Made by a program: the position numbers and the translations under genes
In this document: positions 8,014-17,083 of the stretch, one piece after another
Layout: every line of letters begins with the position of its first letter
How positions within the stretch are numbered: the first letter of the stretch is position 1
The notes under the pieces: generated by a model
Databases searched by the model: none
Told to the model about the DNA's origin: nothing
The model's input: only the letters and a program-made list of their open reading frames with translations
NCBI GenBank assembly: GCA_015233465.1
Contig: JADFXP010000024.1
Span: 1 to 37,242 of the forward strand
DNA: 37,242 nucleotides
Source: Candidatus Magnetominusculus dajiuhuensis
Lineage (GTDB): Bacteria; Nitrospirota; Thermodesulfovibrionia; Thermodesulfovibrionales; Magnetobacteriaceae
Direction of reading: 5' to 3'

Positions 8014-8616
8014 TTAAAATAAAAGTTTGATCATTCCATTAACAGTCATACCGTACCATACTTTATAATTTCCGCCAATATAACTCCATCTAGCTTCACT
8101 GCCAAGTATGAAACTTTTTGTGATTGGCAGGTCAAGAGAAGCCATAATATGGTAACCAATTGAACCGTCGCTAGTTTGATTTTTAGTGGTAATGGTATTA
8201 ATAATATTAGTTGATGAAAAGTTTAGCAGATAATAACCAAGGCCTCCTCCAAAAGAAATCTCAAATGCCTCATAAGCCATAGGCAGAATAAATTTAGCAG
8301 TAGCAAGTATAGGAACGGTAGAAGTTTTTCTGCTTGATGAACTAATAGATGCCAGCGTAGAGTTTGTAGTAGAGGAAGAGGATGATGAAGAGAATGTTCC
8401 GACAGAAAATTCACCGCCTAAATTCGTAATAGGACGGAAACCTAATCCTAGTTCATAATTCATACCAGAACTTAAACTACTGCCTCCTGTTAAATCAACA
8501 TGCGGTACAAAAAAACCGAGTTTTAGCGCTAATGTTGCGCCTTCTCCTTCTGCATATACATTGGCCGCTAAAAGTAGCAATATTAAAACAAGCATGCTTG
8601 ATAAAAATCTTTTCAT
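8014..8616 (-). CDS. Small outer membrane beta-barrel protein
   Basis: A 200-residue exported protein with a clear signal peptide (MKRFLSSMLVLILLLLAANV, cleavage after YA). The mature part alternates hydrophobic and polar residues with Gly-rich turns (YELGLGFRPITNLGGEFSVG, FGGGLGYYLLNF) and ends with Phe (MIKLLF), the usual signal for the Bam machinery. A Ser/Thr-rich stretch near residues 73-95 is probably an extracellular loop. It resembles 8-stranded OmpA/OmpW-like barrels but no specific family is recognised. Good ribosome site AAGGAGAT before ATG 8616. It is convergent with the MCP gene. Confidence 0.75.
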   Translation of the reverse strand: MKRFLSSMLVLILLLLAANVYAEGEGATLALKLGFFVPHVDLTGGSSLSSGMNYELGLGFRPITNLGGEFSVGTFSSSSSSSTTNSTLASISSSSRKTSTVPILATAKFILPMAYEAFEISFGGGLGYYLLNFSSTNIINTITTKNQTSDGSIGYHIMASLDLPITKSFILGSEARWSYIGGNYKVWYGMTVNGMIKLLF

Positions 8617-8752
8617 CTCTATCTCCTTATAGATATTAATCCATTATTTTCCGAGAGAATAACTGTAGTCAAAAATTTATTCTTAATAATCTATCATTTA
8701 AAATTAATTAAAGTCAATATATGAATGAGTGATTTCATTTTTTAACTATGGG

Positions 8753-8775
8753 GTCAAGGGACAGAGCCCCTTGAC
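8753..8775. repeat. Family A-like hairpin, copy 5
   Basis: GTCAAGGG (8753-8760) pairs with CCCTTGAC (8768-8775) across a 7-nt loop containing CAGAG. The sequence is a half element of the family A repeats. It lies directly after the thiG stop codon and may act as a 3' end for the thiS-thiG transcript. Confidence 0.7.
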
Positions 8776-8786
8776 TATGTATTTGT

Positions 8787-9557
8787 TTAAAACATTCCTT
8801 CAATAGGGCTGCTTGCAGAGGCATAGAGTTTTTTAGGAATTCTGCCTGAAAGGAAGGCAAGTCTTCCGGCAATTACGGCGTTTTTCATAGCCATAGCCAT
8901 CATAATTGGGTCTTTAGCGCCAGCTATAGCGGTATTAATTAATGCAGCATCTGCGCCAAGTTCCATCGCAATGGCTGCATCCGATGCAGTGCCGACACCT
9001 GCGTCAACAATAATAGGGATTTTAATAGTTTCAAGGATAATTTTAAGATTATAGGGATTTCTGATACCAAGTCCAGAGCCTATGGGCGCGCCAAGAGGCA
9101 TAACTGCAACTGCTCCAGCATCTACGAGACGTCTTGCTATAATTGGGTCGTCAGTAGAATATGGAAAGACCTTAAACCCTTCTTTTGCCAAGATTTCTGT
9201 AGCCTTTAAAAGACCGCAGACATCAGGAAACAGGGTTTTATCGTCACCGATAACCTCAAGTTTAACCATGTCTGAAACACCAGCTTCACGGGCAAGACGA
9301 CTGTATCTTAGCGCATCTTCTACAGTATAGCAGCCAGCAGTATTAGGTAATATCTTATATTTTTTTGGATCAATATAATCGAGCAGGTTAGGTTCTTTTC
9401 TGTTTATAATATTAACACGCCTAACAGCAACCGTCACAACATCAGCCCCAGATGCCTCAATTGCCCTTGCAGTTTCATCAAAATCCTTATATTTTCCAGT
9501 ACCGACCCAAAGCCTTGACTTAAATTGTATGCCTGCTATTTCAAGTATATCTTGCAT
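8787..9557 (-). CDS. thiG: Thiazole synthase ThiG
   Basis: ThiG condenses deoxyxylulose 5-phosphate, dehydroglycine and the thiocarboxylate of ThiS into the thiazole phosphate of thiamine. The 256-residue product is full length. The TIM-barrel hallmarks are present: [12 protein letters not shown], the VKLEVIGD block holding the Schiff-base lysine, [19 protein letters not shown] and [15 protein letters not shown] 9557 is preceded by AAGGAG. It lies 20 bp after thiS in one operon. No ThiH, ThiO or ThiF is beside it, and no TPP riboswitch could be recognised upstream of thiS. Confidence 0.97.
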   Translation of the reverse strand: MQDILEIAGIQFKSRLWVGTGKYKDFDETARAIEASGADVVTVAVRRVNIINRKEPNLLDYIDPKKYKILPNTAGCYTVEDALRYSRLAREAGVSDMVKLEVIGDDKTLFPDVCGLLKATEILAKEGFKVFPYSTDDPIIARRLVDAGAVAVMPLGAPIGSGLGIRNPYNLKIILETIKIPIIVDAGVGTASDAAIAMELGADAALINTAIAGAKDPIMMAMAMKNAVIAGRLAFLSGRIPKKLYASASSPIEGMF

Positions 9558-9577
9558 TTTAACTCCTTAAATTTTTT

Positions 9578-9778
9578 CTATCCGCCTCCGACAAAATTGA
9601 CAATCTCAACGCTGTCACCTTCATTTAACATAAATGTATTATAACTAATCTTTTTAATGATATTAAGATTTACCTCAACAGCCACGCCATTTTTAGCAAT
9701 ATTGAGTTTAATAAGAAGCTCTTCTATAGAGCAAATATATGGAATCTCATAGTTTTCACCATTTAGTTTAATTATCAA
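9578..9778 (-). CDS. thiS: Sulfur carrier protein ThiS
   Basis: A 66-residue ubiquitin-fold sulfur carrier. It ends ...VEIVNFVGGG, with the C-terminal Gly-Gly that is adenylylated and thiocarboxylated before donating sulfur to ThiG. The start MIIKLNGENYEI is typical of ThiS. The initiation codon is TTG at 9778, supported by AAGAGGT about 7 nt upstream. First gene of the thiS-thiG pair. Confidence 0.93.
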   Translation of the reverse strand: MIIKLNGENYEIPYICSIEELLIKLNIAKNGVAVEVNLNIIKKISYNTFMLNEGDSVEIVNFVGGG

Positions 9779-9911
9779 CGGGACTACCTCTTAATGATAA
9801 TTTGTCACAGTTAATATTATAAATAACAAAATTAGTACAAGTCAATCATGATTCTGTTAATTTATGGGAAGTAGAAGTGGTTTAATCAAGAAGTGCTATG
9901 AATGAGAGATT

Positions 9912-10115
9912 TTAAGACATATGCATATTATTTGAATTACAAAAATATCCGCACCATAAACATTCGCCGATAAATTTTTTGTTATTATCTCTTTGAAAAG
10001 TGATACATTCAGAACGATTAATATGGGCGTAATGTTCTTTACACCAAACTTTAAAGTTATTTTCAATAATAATGTCTCCAGTATTACTGGAGTTTTCAGT
10101 CTTTGGCATATTCAT
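9912..10115 (-). CDS. Small Cys/His-rich protein, unknown function
   Basis: A 67-residue protein with a metal-site-like pattern: WCKEHY, NRSECITF, then ECLWCGYFC near the C terminus, giving five Cys and several His. The CLWCGYFC group resembles half of a zinc ribbon or knuckle. The N-terminal 20 residues are polar. No family is recognised. A TATACT box (10123-10128) lies 7 nt before ATG 10115 with no Shine-Dalgarno site, consistent with a leaderless mRNA. It sits alone between thiS and the uracil-DNA glycosylase gene. Confidence 0.5.
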   Translation of the reverse strand: MNMPKTENSSNTGDIIIENNFKVWCKEHYAHINRSECITFQRDNNKKFIGECLWCGYFCNSNNMHMS

Positions 10116-10213
10116 AATCTTAAGTATAGCAGTGTAATTAACTAATGTCTGTATCTAATGTTACAACTTTAATAATCTTATAATTATAATTATAGATTAA
10201 AATTATAAAAAAA

Positions 10214-10846
10214 TCAAGCAGATAATTTAAGTTCCTTTAAAATAAGTTGAGCATCGCTCCAAGTAAGGCTTTTGAGGTTATTTAGTGAAATGAATGTGGA
10301 AGTATGAAATGTTGGCATAACTTTAATTCCATTATAATCATAGAATTTACCGCGAATCTCGCTAACATCCTTATCAGTAGAGAGCAGAAATTTCGCGGCA
10401 GTATCGCCCATTGTCATAATAATAGAAGGGCAGATGATTTCGATTTGTTTATTTAGGTGAATAAGACAATTAGATAGATCGTCATGAATCAGATTATCGG
10501 GACGGCATTTAATAATATTTGTGATATAAATATCAGACCTTTTGAGGCCTAGTTTATTAATCAGACTGGAAAAAATATCTCCATGAGCGCCAACGAACGG
10601 GGTTGATAATTTTTCTTCATTTTCATCTGGTGGATCTCCGATAATCATAAGAGAGGCATATGGATTACCTTCGCCAAAGACTTTATGTGAATGTATTGAT
10701 TTCAGGCTGCAATTAGAGCAGTTTAAGACATCTAATTTAGCATTTTGGAGAGCAGAATATTTTAGATTATGAGGTATATTCTTGATCTCTAAAGCATTTA
10801 GGTCTTTTAAAATATCAATAATTCTGTGTATAGTAATATCAGTCAT
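10214..10846 (-). CDS. Family 4-like uracil-DNA glycosylase (Fe-S)
   Basis: A 210-residue DNA repair enzyme of the uracil-DNA glycosylase superfamily, closest to the 4Fe-4S family 4 type that excises uracil from DNA. Four cysteines match the cluster ligands: NCSNCSL (residues about 43 and 46), KCRP, and the Cys of LSNCLIHL. The active-site block reads IGDPPDENEEKLSTPFVG where GEAPGxxED is usual, and the second motif is PTFHTST where HPSA or HPAA is usual, so both motifs are altered while the Asn-Glu and His positions remain. Divergent from the MsbA-like gene with a family A repeat between them. No Shine-Dalgarno site is seen at ATG 10846. Confidence 0.85.
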   Translation of the reverse strand: MTDITIHRIIDILKDLNALEIKNIPHNLKYSALQNAKLDVLNCSNCSLKSIHSHKVFGEGNPYASLMIIGDPPDENEEKLSTPFVGAHGDIFSSLINKLGLKRSDIYITNIIKCRPDNLIHDDLSNCLIHLNKQIEIICPSIIMTMGDTAAKFLLSTDKDVSEIRGKFYDYNGIKVMPTFHTSTFISLNNLKSLTWSDAQLILKELKLSA

Positions 10847-10856
10847 CTTTTAATTA

Positions 10857-10913
10857 AGGGTTCAAAGGGTCGAGACCCTTTGCGGGAGTTTGAGGGCAGA
10901 GCCCTCATGAGGT
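10857..10913 (+). repeat. Family A two-hairpin repeat, copy 2
   Basis: Contains perfect AAAGGGTCGAGACCCTTT at 10864-10881 and perfect TGAGGGCAGAGCCCTCA at 10891-10907, joined by GCGGGAGTT. Same order and orientation as the copy in rsmD. It occupies the divergent space between the glycosylase and MsbA-like genes. Confidence 0.92.
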
Positions 10914-10928
10914 TATTATATCATAAAA

Positions 10929-12713
10929 ATGGAAACCGGAGAAATATTAATAAAAAGCGGTAAGGGCAGTTGGCTTGAGGACATGAAGGTATTTTTTCAT
11001 TTACTTATGCCGTATGCTGGGATTATGGTGTTGGCTGCAATCGTTAGTCTTGCATTGTCAATGGTAAATGGGGCGATTGCGTGGGTATTAAAGCCTGTGA
11101 TGGACTATATATTTACTAATAAATCAGATGATCTTTTATTATATTTGAGTCTTGGGATATTATCGTTATTTTTTATAAGGGGAATATTAACATATTCAAC
11201 TTCGTATTTGATGTATTCAATAGGGGCAAAGGTAGTGAGGGGATTAAGGGAATGGATATACAGCAGATTGTTAATACTTCCGATGTCATTTTATAGCAAA
11301 AACTCAAGCGGCTCGATAGTTTCTAAGACATTAAACGATATTGAACTGCTTCAAAATATAATTGCTCTTGCATTTAAGGATTTATTGGTAGAGGGGTTTA
11401 CTGTGCTTACGCTTGGGTTTGTTGCGGTATATAGGCAGTGGGATTTAGCGATTTTATCATTTGTAGTAATTCCGATGATAGTGTATGGAATATTTAGATA
11501 TGGCAAGAAGATGAAGGAAAAAAGCGCTAAGACAAGATACCTAATATCAAATATCACAATTCTGCTCCATGAAAGTATACATGGGATAAAGATAATAAAG
11601 GCTTTTACAATGGAAAAGGCGATGCTTTCACGTTATCATAATGCCTTAAATGATCATTATAAAAACATAATGGGAGAGGTGAAGATTAAGGAGTTATCAT
11701 CGCTTATTGCAGAGGTGCTTGGAGGGCTTGGAGTATCTATTATTTTGTATTATGGCGGGAAGAAGGTAGTAATTGGGGCGATGTCAGTGGGGTCGTTTTT
11801 TTCATTTGTTGCAGCGTTATTGATGATTTATACACCTTTGAAGAGACTTAGCAAGGTGCATAACGAAGTCCAGCAGGCAAGGTCTGTAATTGAGAGACTA
11901 AGAGAGACTGCGCATTTAGAGGTTGAAAAAAGCGATGGGGTTGAGATGACTTTGCAAGGTAATATTGAATTTAAGGGTCTGACCTTTAAATATCCGACTG
12001 CTAATTCTAATGCGCTGCAAGATATAAATATAAAGATAAAGCATGGGGAGATAATAGCGCTTGTTGGCAGGAGCGGAGCTGGTAAGAGTACTATGGCGGA
12101 TTTGATAACAAGGTTTTGGGAGGCAGCGAGTGGGGGCATATATTTTGACAATGTTGATATAAAAGATATATCTCTTTATTCTCTGAGAAAAAACATAGGG
12201 GTTGTCACACAAGATGTCATGCTTTTTAATGATACTGTGTATGCTAATATCTTATTTGGGCGATTTGATGCATCTGAGGAAGAGGTGATTGAGGCAGCAA
12301 AGGCAGCATATGCCCATGATTTTATAAATGAATTTGCTAATGGATATGAAACGATTATTGGTGAAAGAGGAGTAAAGCTCTCTGGGGGCCAGAGGCAGAG
12401 ATTGTCTATTGCAAGGGCGATACTAAAAAATCCGCCTATTTTAATACTTGATGAGGCAACGTCATCGCTTGATACAGAATCTGAGCAGATAATACAGAAG
12501 GCGCTTGAAGGATTGATGGAACATAGGACAACAATTGTGATAGCGCATAGGTTATCTACGGTTCAGAAGGCGGATAGGATAATTGTCCTTGAGAGGGGGA
12601 AGATAATAGAGTCAGGAACGCACGCAGAGCTTTATGGCAATGTTGAAGGGTTATATCATAAGTTTTTTGATATGCAGTTAAATGGATTTGATCTGAAGAC
12701 GCCTGCTTCTTAG
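10929..12713 (+). CDS. MsbA-like ABC exporter (half-transporter)
   Basis: A 594-residue fused transmembrane/ATPase subunit that should work as a homodimer in the inner membrane; the type that flips lipid A-core or other lipids (MsbA), although multidrug or peptide export cannot be excluded. Six hydrophobic helices fill residues about 25-310. The nucleotide-binding domain has Walker A GRSGAGKST near 378, Q-loop VVTQDVMLF, signature LSGGQRQR near 483, Walker B PILILDEATSSLD near 504 and the H-loop IAHRLSTV. Start ATG 10929 has no good Shine-Dalgarno site; a TTATTATATC tract a few bases upstream would fit a short or absent leader. No LPS genes are adjacent, so the substrate is inferred. Confidence 0.88.
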   Translation: METGEILIKSGKGSWLEDMKVFFHLLMPYAGIMVLAAIVSLALSMVNGAIAWVLKPVMDYIFTNKSDDLLLYLSLGILSLFFIRGILTYSTSYLMYSIGAKVVRGLREWIYSRLLILPMSFYSKNSSGSIVSKTLNDIELLQNIIALAFKDLLVEGFTVLTLGFVAVYRQWDLAILSFVVIPMIVYGIFRYGKKMKEKSAKTRYLISNITILLHESIHGIKIIKAFTMEKAMLSRYHNALNDHYKNIMGEVKIKELSSLIAEVLGGLGVSIILYYGGKKVVIGAMSVGSFFSFVAALLMIYTPLKRLSKVHNEVQQARSVIERLRETAHLEVEKSDGVEMTLQGNIEFKGLTFKYPTANSNALQDINIKIKHGEIIALVGRSGAGKSTMADLITRFWEAASGGIYFDNVDIKDISLYSLRKNIGVVTQDVMLFNDTVYANILFGRFDASEEEVIEAAKAAYAHDFINEFANGYETIIGERGVKLSGGQRQRLSIARAILKNPPILILDEATSSLDTESEQIIQKALEGLMEHRTTIVIAHRLSTVQKADRIIVLERGKIIESGTHAELYGNVEGLYHKFFDMQLNGFDLKTPAS

Positions 12714-12772
12714 CTGAGATTTAAATATGGTTTTTTGAGGGGGGATTTTATAATGGATAGAGGATATTTATT

Positions 12773-12907
12773 ATGTTAATTATGGTTGTTTTTGATATAA
12801 TGCCTTCAGCATATGCAAAATATATGGTAATTGGGGACTGGGGCCTTGCGGATGATTTAGATTTGAAAATTAAAGTTGAATATTTAATAAGGAAGGACGT
12901 ATATTAA
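12773..12907 (+). CDS. Possible small ORF, doubtful
   Basis: A 44-codon frame encodes a hydrophobic start ending in PSAYA, like a short signal peptide, then GDWGLADDLDLKIKVEYL. A strong ribosome site (GAGGGGGG at 12737-12744) lies upstream but serves an eight-codon frame beginning at ATG 12753 that ends in the TAA at 12777. The two frames are offset, so this may be the remains of a longer secreted protein broken by a frameshift. No family is recognised. Confidence 0.25.
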   Translation: MLIMVVFDIMPSAYAKYMVIGDWGLADDLDLKIKVEYLIRKDVY

Positions 12908-12948
12908 GTGAGAATCCTCTATTTATATCTGCCAAAACCAACTCAAAA

Positions 12949-13692
12949 ATGAATGATTTAAATTCAATAACATCTAAGATTAAACAGATTACAAATAAGC
13001 AAGTAAAATTTGCTTATACAGCAGGCATTACTTTCATTATTATGATAGGAAGTATTGGAGCATAGGGATTAAATCATGGAATTAAAGTTGGATGTATCAT
13101 AATTGGTGTTATGATACTTATAATATCATTTGTTATGATGATAAGGTATGAGAATTTAATATTACGGATAGATGCTTATAAAGAAACGATTTTGGCGGAT
13201 ATTAAAACAGAAAAAGAACGAAATATTTCTAATGATATTAAACAAAATAAATTGAAAGCAATTGAAATCCCTAATTTAGTTTTAAGGGTAAATGAAAAGG
13301 CTTATTGGACTGAACCAGCAATTTTAAAAGAGGAAAAAATTACAGAAAAAGCATTTTCTGCTGGAGCGGCGGGCTTAGGACTTCCATTATTTAGAGGAAT
13401 TACTGTTAATGCTGGAGGACTTAAAGGAAAATTGGTAGAAAAAGTTGATATAGTCCCTGTAAGCACTGGGGATTTAATTATTTCAAATCAACGTATAATT
13501 TTTATAGGGGATAAAAGATCTCTTGCTGTTGAATTAAAGAATATCTTAAATCTTCAATTTTTTGATGATATTTTGCATATATTTGAAAATGATAACCCTA
13601 TACCAAAATATTTGCAATGTACGAACATAGACTTAAACGTAAATTTAGTTAATTTAATTATTACTTATTTAATGAATCAAACAGACTCTTAG
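12949..13692 (+). pseudogene. Membrane protein with PH-like domain, interrupted by an in-frame TAG
   Basis: ATG 12949 opens a frame that runs 38 codons to TAG 13063-13065 and then continues in the same frame, through ATG 13111, to the stop at 13690-13692. Read through, it is a protein of about 247 positions. TM1 (KFAYTAGITFIIMIGSIGA) ends at the stop, TM2 (GCIIIGVMILIISFVMM) follows, then a charged helix and a C-terminal domain (STGDLIISNQRIIFIGDKRS) resembling bacterial PH-like/GRAM domains. The stop falls in the short turn between the two helices, so a single substitution explains it. The 193-codon piece from 13111 could still be made, starting inside TM2. No ribosome site is seen at either ATG. 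Confidence 0.6.
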
Positions 13693-13705
13693 GTCTGATT
13701 AATTG

Positions 13706-13735
13706 GGGTAAGACATTTATTAATAAAACTTACCC
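13706..13735. terminator. Hairpin after the interrupted membrane gene
   Basis: GGGTAAG (13706-13712) pairs with CTTACCC (13729-13735), enclosing the inner palindrome TTTATTAATAAA. It begins 14 bp after the stop codon and is followed by CGTTTCTATTT, a weak T-rich tail. Plausible terminator, not certain. Confidence 0.4.
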
Positions 13736-13773
13736 GTTTCTATTTCCCTTACCTATTTACCCTCCAAGTAATC

Positions 13774-13799
13774 AGGGTAACCACAAGGGTTACCCCTAC
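13774..13799. repeat. Family B palindromic repeat, copy 2
   Basis: Near-identical to 3994-4019 (25 of 26 bases). GGGTAACC pairs with GGTTACCC around a short ACAAG loop. It lies in the 294-bp space between the interrupted membrane gene and metK. I see no SAM riboswitch in that space. Confidence 0.88.
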
Positions 13800-13986
13800 G
13801 AAATACGGTTTTAAATAGAATTAACTATATTACTTCTATATGTTTTATATTGGGGCGTGGGTTAAATAAATCATAATTATCTCCATTTTATCTAAATTTG
13901 ATATATTTATACTTTCATTTTCTATAAAAACCAGTTATAATAATAGTTACTATATATTATAGAGTTTCAGACCCTTGGAGGTGAAA

Positions 13987-15138
13987 ATGTCTAAACAGAA
14001 TTACTTTTTAACATCTGAGTCTGTAACAGAGGGACATCCCGATAAGATTGCAGATCAAATATCAGATGCAGTATTAGATACAATCCTGAGACAGGATGCA
14101 AACGCTCGTGTAGCGTGCGAAACTTTGCTTACTACAGGTGTAGCTTTTGTAGCAGGTGAGATTACTACAAATTGTTATGTAGATATACCTTATGTAGTTA
14201 GAGAAACTATAAAAGAGATTGGTTATACACGCGCAAAATTCGGTTTTGATTGTGAGACTTGTTCGGTAATTACAGCTATACATGAGCAGTCACCAGATAT
14301 AGCAATGGGAGTTGATCCGGGCGGTGCAGGAGATCAGGGATTGATGTTTGGTTTTGCCTGTAATGAGACCAAAGAATTAATGCCTGCGACTATTATGCTT
14401 GCACATAAATTGGCAAGGAAACTTGCTGAGGTACGTAAGTCGGAGGTTTTGCCTTATTTACGTCCTGACGGCAAGACTCAGGTTACAATAGAATATCAAG
14501 ATGGTAAACCTTATCGTATTGATGCAATAGTAGTGTCTTCCCAGCATAGTCCTGATATAACCTTAAAGGAATTAAAAAGGGATATAATTGAAAAGGTTAT
14601 CAAACCAGTATGTCCTCCAGAATTGGTTCATGAAGGAGATATAAAATACCATGTTAATCCAACAGGCAGGTTTGTAACTGGCGGGCCTATGGGTGATACT
14701 GGACTTACAGGCAGAAAGATTATCGTAGACAGCTATGGAGGTATTGGCAGGCATGGCGGAGGATGTTTCTCTGGTAAAGACCCATCAAAGGTAGATAGGT
14801 CTGGAACCTATATGGCAAGATATATTGCAAAGAATCTCGTAGCTGCAGGCATTGCCGATAGGCTTGAGGTTCAAATCTCTTATGCAATAGGAATTGCAGA
14901 GCCTATTTCAGTATTTGCAGATACATTTTGCTCTGGAAAGATTCCAGTAGAAAAGATAGTAGAGCTTATAAAAGAGCATTTCGATATGACCCCTAGGGGC
15001 ATTATCAATACTCTGAATCTGAAAAGACCAATATACAAAAAGACTGCGGCCTATGGGCATTTCGGCAGAGATGACGACGATTTTACTTGGGAAAAGACAA
15101 ATCTCGCAGATACACTAAGAAAGGCTGCTGGTCTATAG
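13987..15138 (+). CDS. metK: S-adenosylmethionine synthetase MetK
   Basis: MetK makes SAM from methionine and ATP. The 383-residue product has all family signatures: [15 protein letters not shown] near the N terminus, [16 protein letters not shown] (the ATP-binding hexapeptide), [18 protein letters not shown] and [17 protein letters not shown] (P-loop-like). I start at ATG 13987, since GGAGG lies 5 nt upstream; an in-frame TTG at 13975 would put that site inside the coding region. It lies 86 bp before ahcY in the same direction, so synthesis of SAM and removal of S-adenosylhomocysteine are probably co-expressed. Confidence 0.98.
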   Translation: MSKQNYFLTSESVTEGHPDKIADQISDAVLDTILRQDANARVACETLLTTGVAFVAGEITTNCYVDIPYVVRETIKEIGYTRAKFGFDCETCSVITAIHEQSPDIAMGVDPGGAGDQGLMFGFACNETKELMPATIMLAHKLARKLAEVRKSEVLPYLRPDGKTQVTIEYQDGKPYRIDAIVVSSQHSPDITLKELKRDIIEKVIKPVCPPELVHEGDIKYHVNPTGRFVTGGPMGDTGLTGRKIIVDSYGGIGRHGGGCFSGKDPSKVDRSGTYMARYIAKNLVAAGIADRLEVQISYAIGIAEPISVFADTFCSGKIPVEKIVELIKEHFDMTPRGIINTLNLKRPIYKKTAAYGHFGRDDDDFTWEKTNLADTLRKAAGL

Positions 15139-15148
15139 AACAATTATC

Positions 15149-15206
15149 TTGAGGGCTCTGCCCTCAAACACCTGCAAGGGGTCTAAGACCCCTTGACCCT
15201 TTAATT
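15149..15206 (-). repeat. Family A two-hairpin repeat, copy 3 (reverse orientation)
   Basis: TTGAGGGCTCTGCCCTCAA at 15149-15167 is a perfect hairpin with a TCT loop (AGA on the other strand, as in copies 1 and 2). CAAGGGGTC and GACCCCTTG at 15175-15195 form the second hairpin around TAA. It lies between metK and ahcY and ends just upstream of the ahcY ribosome site. Confidence 0.92.
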
Positions 15207-15224
15207 AAAACCGGAGGTATTGGG

Positions 15225-16661
15225 TTGACTAAAACATCTACGATAAAAGCAATAAAAGAAAATGATTATAAAGTCGCAGATATGTCTCTTGCAGAATGGG
15301 GACGTAAGGAAATAGAAATTGCTGAGCATGAGATGCCAGGACTTATGTCTGTCAGGGAAAAATATTCAAAAAAGAAACCTCTTAAAGGCGTTAGAATCTC
15401 TGGATCTCTGCATATGACCATTCAGACTGCTGTGTTGATTGAAACCCTTGTAGCTCTTGGAGCAAATGTCAGATGGGCTAGCTGCAATATATTCTCAACA
15501 CAAGACCATGCGGCTGCTGCGATTGCACAAGCTGGGGTTCCAGTTTTTGCTTGGAAAGGCGAGACGCTTGAGGACTATTGGTGGTGTACAGAGATGGCGT
15601 TGACCTTTGAGGATGCTCTAGGCCCTCAAATGGTAGTTGATGACGGCGGAGATGCGACATTATTAATTCATCGCGGATATGATGCAGAAAATAATCCTGT
15701 AATACTTGATGAAAAAACCGATAATCATGAACTTAAAATAATCAATGCCCTTTTAAAATCTATACTCAAAAAAGATAACCAAAAATGGCATAAGGTAGTT
15801 AAGGATTGGAAGGGAGTAAGCGAAGAAACAACCACAGGAGTTCATCGTCTATATGAGATGATGAATGCAGGCACACTGCTTGTGCCAGCGATAAATGTCA
15901 ATGATTCAGTAACAAAGTCAAAGTTTGATAATCTATACGGATGTAGAGAGTCTTTAGCTGACGGAATAAAAAGGGCTACTGATGTCATGATAGCAGGCAA
16001 GGTATCTGTAGTATGCGGGTATGGAGACGTTGGCAAGGGATGCGCAAAGTCTTTAAAGGAATACGGTTCAAGGGTAATAGTTACAGAGATTGATCCAATA
16101 TGCGCCCTTCAGGCAGCTATGGAGGGATATGAGGTCAGCACTGTTGAAGATACGCTTGGAGTTGGCGATATTTACGTTACTACAACTGGTAATAGAGATA
16201 TTATTACAATAGAGCATATGGTAAAGATGAAGGATCAGGCTATTGTATGTAATATTGGCCATTTTGATAATGAGATACAGGTGCATAAATTATTTGATTA
16301 TCCAAAGATTAAAAAGATAAATATCAAGCCTCAGGTTGATAAATATGTATTTCCTAAAGGCAATACGATATTTTTACTTGCTGAGGGCAGGCTGGTTAAT
16401 CTGGGATGTGCTACAGGTCATCCATCCTTTGTTATGTCAAACAGCTTTACAAATCAGACATTAGCTCAGCTTGACTTATGGGCAAATAAAGATGTGTATG
16501 AGAAGAAGGTTTATAGATTAAGCAAGCAGTTGGATGAGGAAGTTGCGAGACTTCATCTTGAAAAGATTGGCGTGAAATTAACCAAACTTACTAAAGAACA
16601 GGCTAAATATATCGGGGTTCCAGTAGAAGGCCCTTATAAGGCAGAACATTATAGGTATTAA
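15225..16661 (+). CDS. ahcY: Adenosylhomocysteinase AhcY
   Basis: AhcY hydrolyses S-adenosylhomocysteine to adenosine and homocysteine, using tightly bound NAD. The 478-residue length matches the bacterial type with a roughly 40-residue insert (here around [20 protein letters not shown]). Seen: [17 protein letters not shown], the cofactor-binding [17 protein letters not shown] near residue 264, [10 protein letters not shown], and the C-terminal [10 protein letters not shown] whose Lys and Tyr complete the NAD site of the neighbouring subunit. The start is TTG 15225, supported by GGAGGT 6 nt upstream; no ATG is near. Partner of metK in the methyl cycle. Confidence 0.97.
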   Translation: MTKTSTIKAIKENDYKVADMSLAEWGRKEIEIAEHEMPGLMSVREKYSKKKPLKGVRISGSLHMTIQTAVLIETLVALGANVRWASCNIFSTQDHAAAAIAQAGVPVFAWKGETLEDYWWCTEMALTFEDALGPQMVVDDGGDATLLIHRGYDAENNPVILDEKTDNHELKIINALLKSILKKDNQKWHKVVKDWKGVSEETTTGVHRLYEMMNAGTLLVPAINVNDSVTKSKFDNLYGCRESLADGIKRATDVMIAGKVSVVCGYGDVGKGCAKSLKEYGSRVIVTEIDPICALQAAMEGYEVSTVEDTLGVGDIYVTTTGNRDIITIEHMVKMKDQAIVCNIGHFDNEIQVHKLFDYPKIKKINIKPQVDKYVFPKGNTIFLLAEGRLVNLGCATGHPSFVMSNSFTNQTLAQLDLWANKDVYEKKVYRLSKQLDEEVARLHLEKIGVKLTKLTKEQAKYIGVPVEGPYKAEHYRY

Positions 16662-16670
16662 AGGCATCTA

Positions 16671-16740
16671 CATGAGGGTTTCTGAAACGGGTCAGAGACC
16701 CTGCCCTCATAACCCGCAAGGGGACTAAGACCCCTTGACT
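16671..16740 (-). repeat. Family A repeat, copy 4 (variant)
   Basis: TGAGGG and CCCTCA enclose a smaller GGGTCAGAGACCC hairpin, followed by CAAGGGG and CCCCTTG around ACTAAGA (16717-16737). Reverse orientation, as at 15149. It fills the gap between ahcY and the nucleotidyltransferase gene, so ahcY is bracketed by two copies. Confidence 0.85.
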
Positions 16741-16747
16741 CCTTTAT

Positions 16748-17083
16748 ATGAATTTAATAACAGAAGATTTAATACAAGAAATTACTAAGGAAATCGTAAA
16801 TAAGGTAAATCCTCTATCTATAATTCTTTTTGGTTCATATGCAAAAAATAATGCTGGGGTTGATTCTGACTTAGATTTTCTTGTTATTGAAGATAAACCT
16901 TTTGGTCAAGTCAGAAGTAGAAGAAAAGAGATGATAATGCTTTGGCATCTTTTGAAAAGATTTAGAATAGCTAAAGATATACTTATTTATAGTATTGATG
17001 AAGTAGATAAATGGAAAACCTCTAAGAATCATATCATTGCAAGGGCAATAAATGAGGGGAAGGTTCTTTATGAGCGACATTGA
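16748..17083 (+). CDS. MNT-type nucleotidyltransferase (antitoxin of a HEPN/MNT pair)
   Basis: A 111-residue minimal nucleotidyltransferase. The catalytic pattern is complete: FGSYAKNNAGVDSDLDFLV near residues 32-50 gives GS-X10-DXD. In HEPN/MNT modules the nucleotidyltransferase neutralises the HEPN toxin, in the best-studied case by AMPylating it. The 3' end overlaps the next gene by 14 bp, which is typical for such pairs. No ribosome site is evident before ATG 16748. It directly follows a family A repeat behind ahcY and begins a stretch of accessory genes. Confidence 0.85.
   Translation: MNLITEDLIQEITKEIVNKVNPLSIILFGSYAKNNAGVDSDLDFLVIEDKPFGQVRSRRKEMIMLWHLLKRFRIAKDILIYSIDEVDKWKTSKNHIIARAINEGKVLYERH

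Noticed and set aside
9779..9911. TPP riboswitch upstream of thiS
   Set aside because: No CUGAGA or ACCUGA core motif is visible on the minus strand in this short space.
11351..12212. Minus-strand open frames inside the MsbA-like gene
   Set aside because: They are antisense to a complete ABC exporter with all motifs and show no protein character of their own.
13693..13986. SAM riboswitch upstream of metK
   Set aside because: No SAM-I, SAM-II or SAM-IV core could be recognised; only a hairpin, a family B repeat and AT-rich sequence are present.
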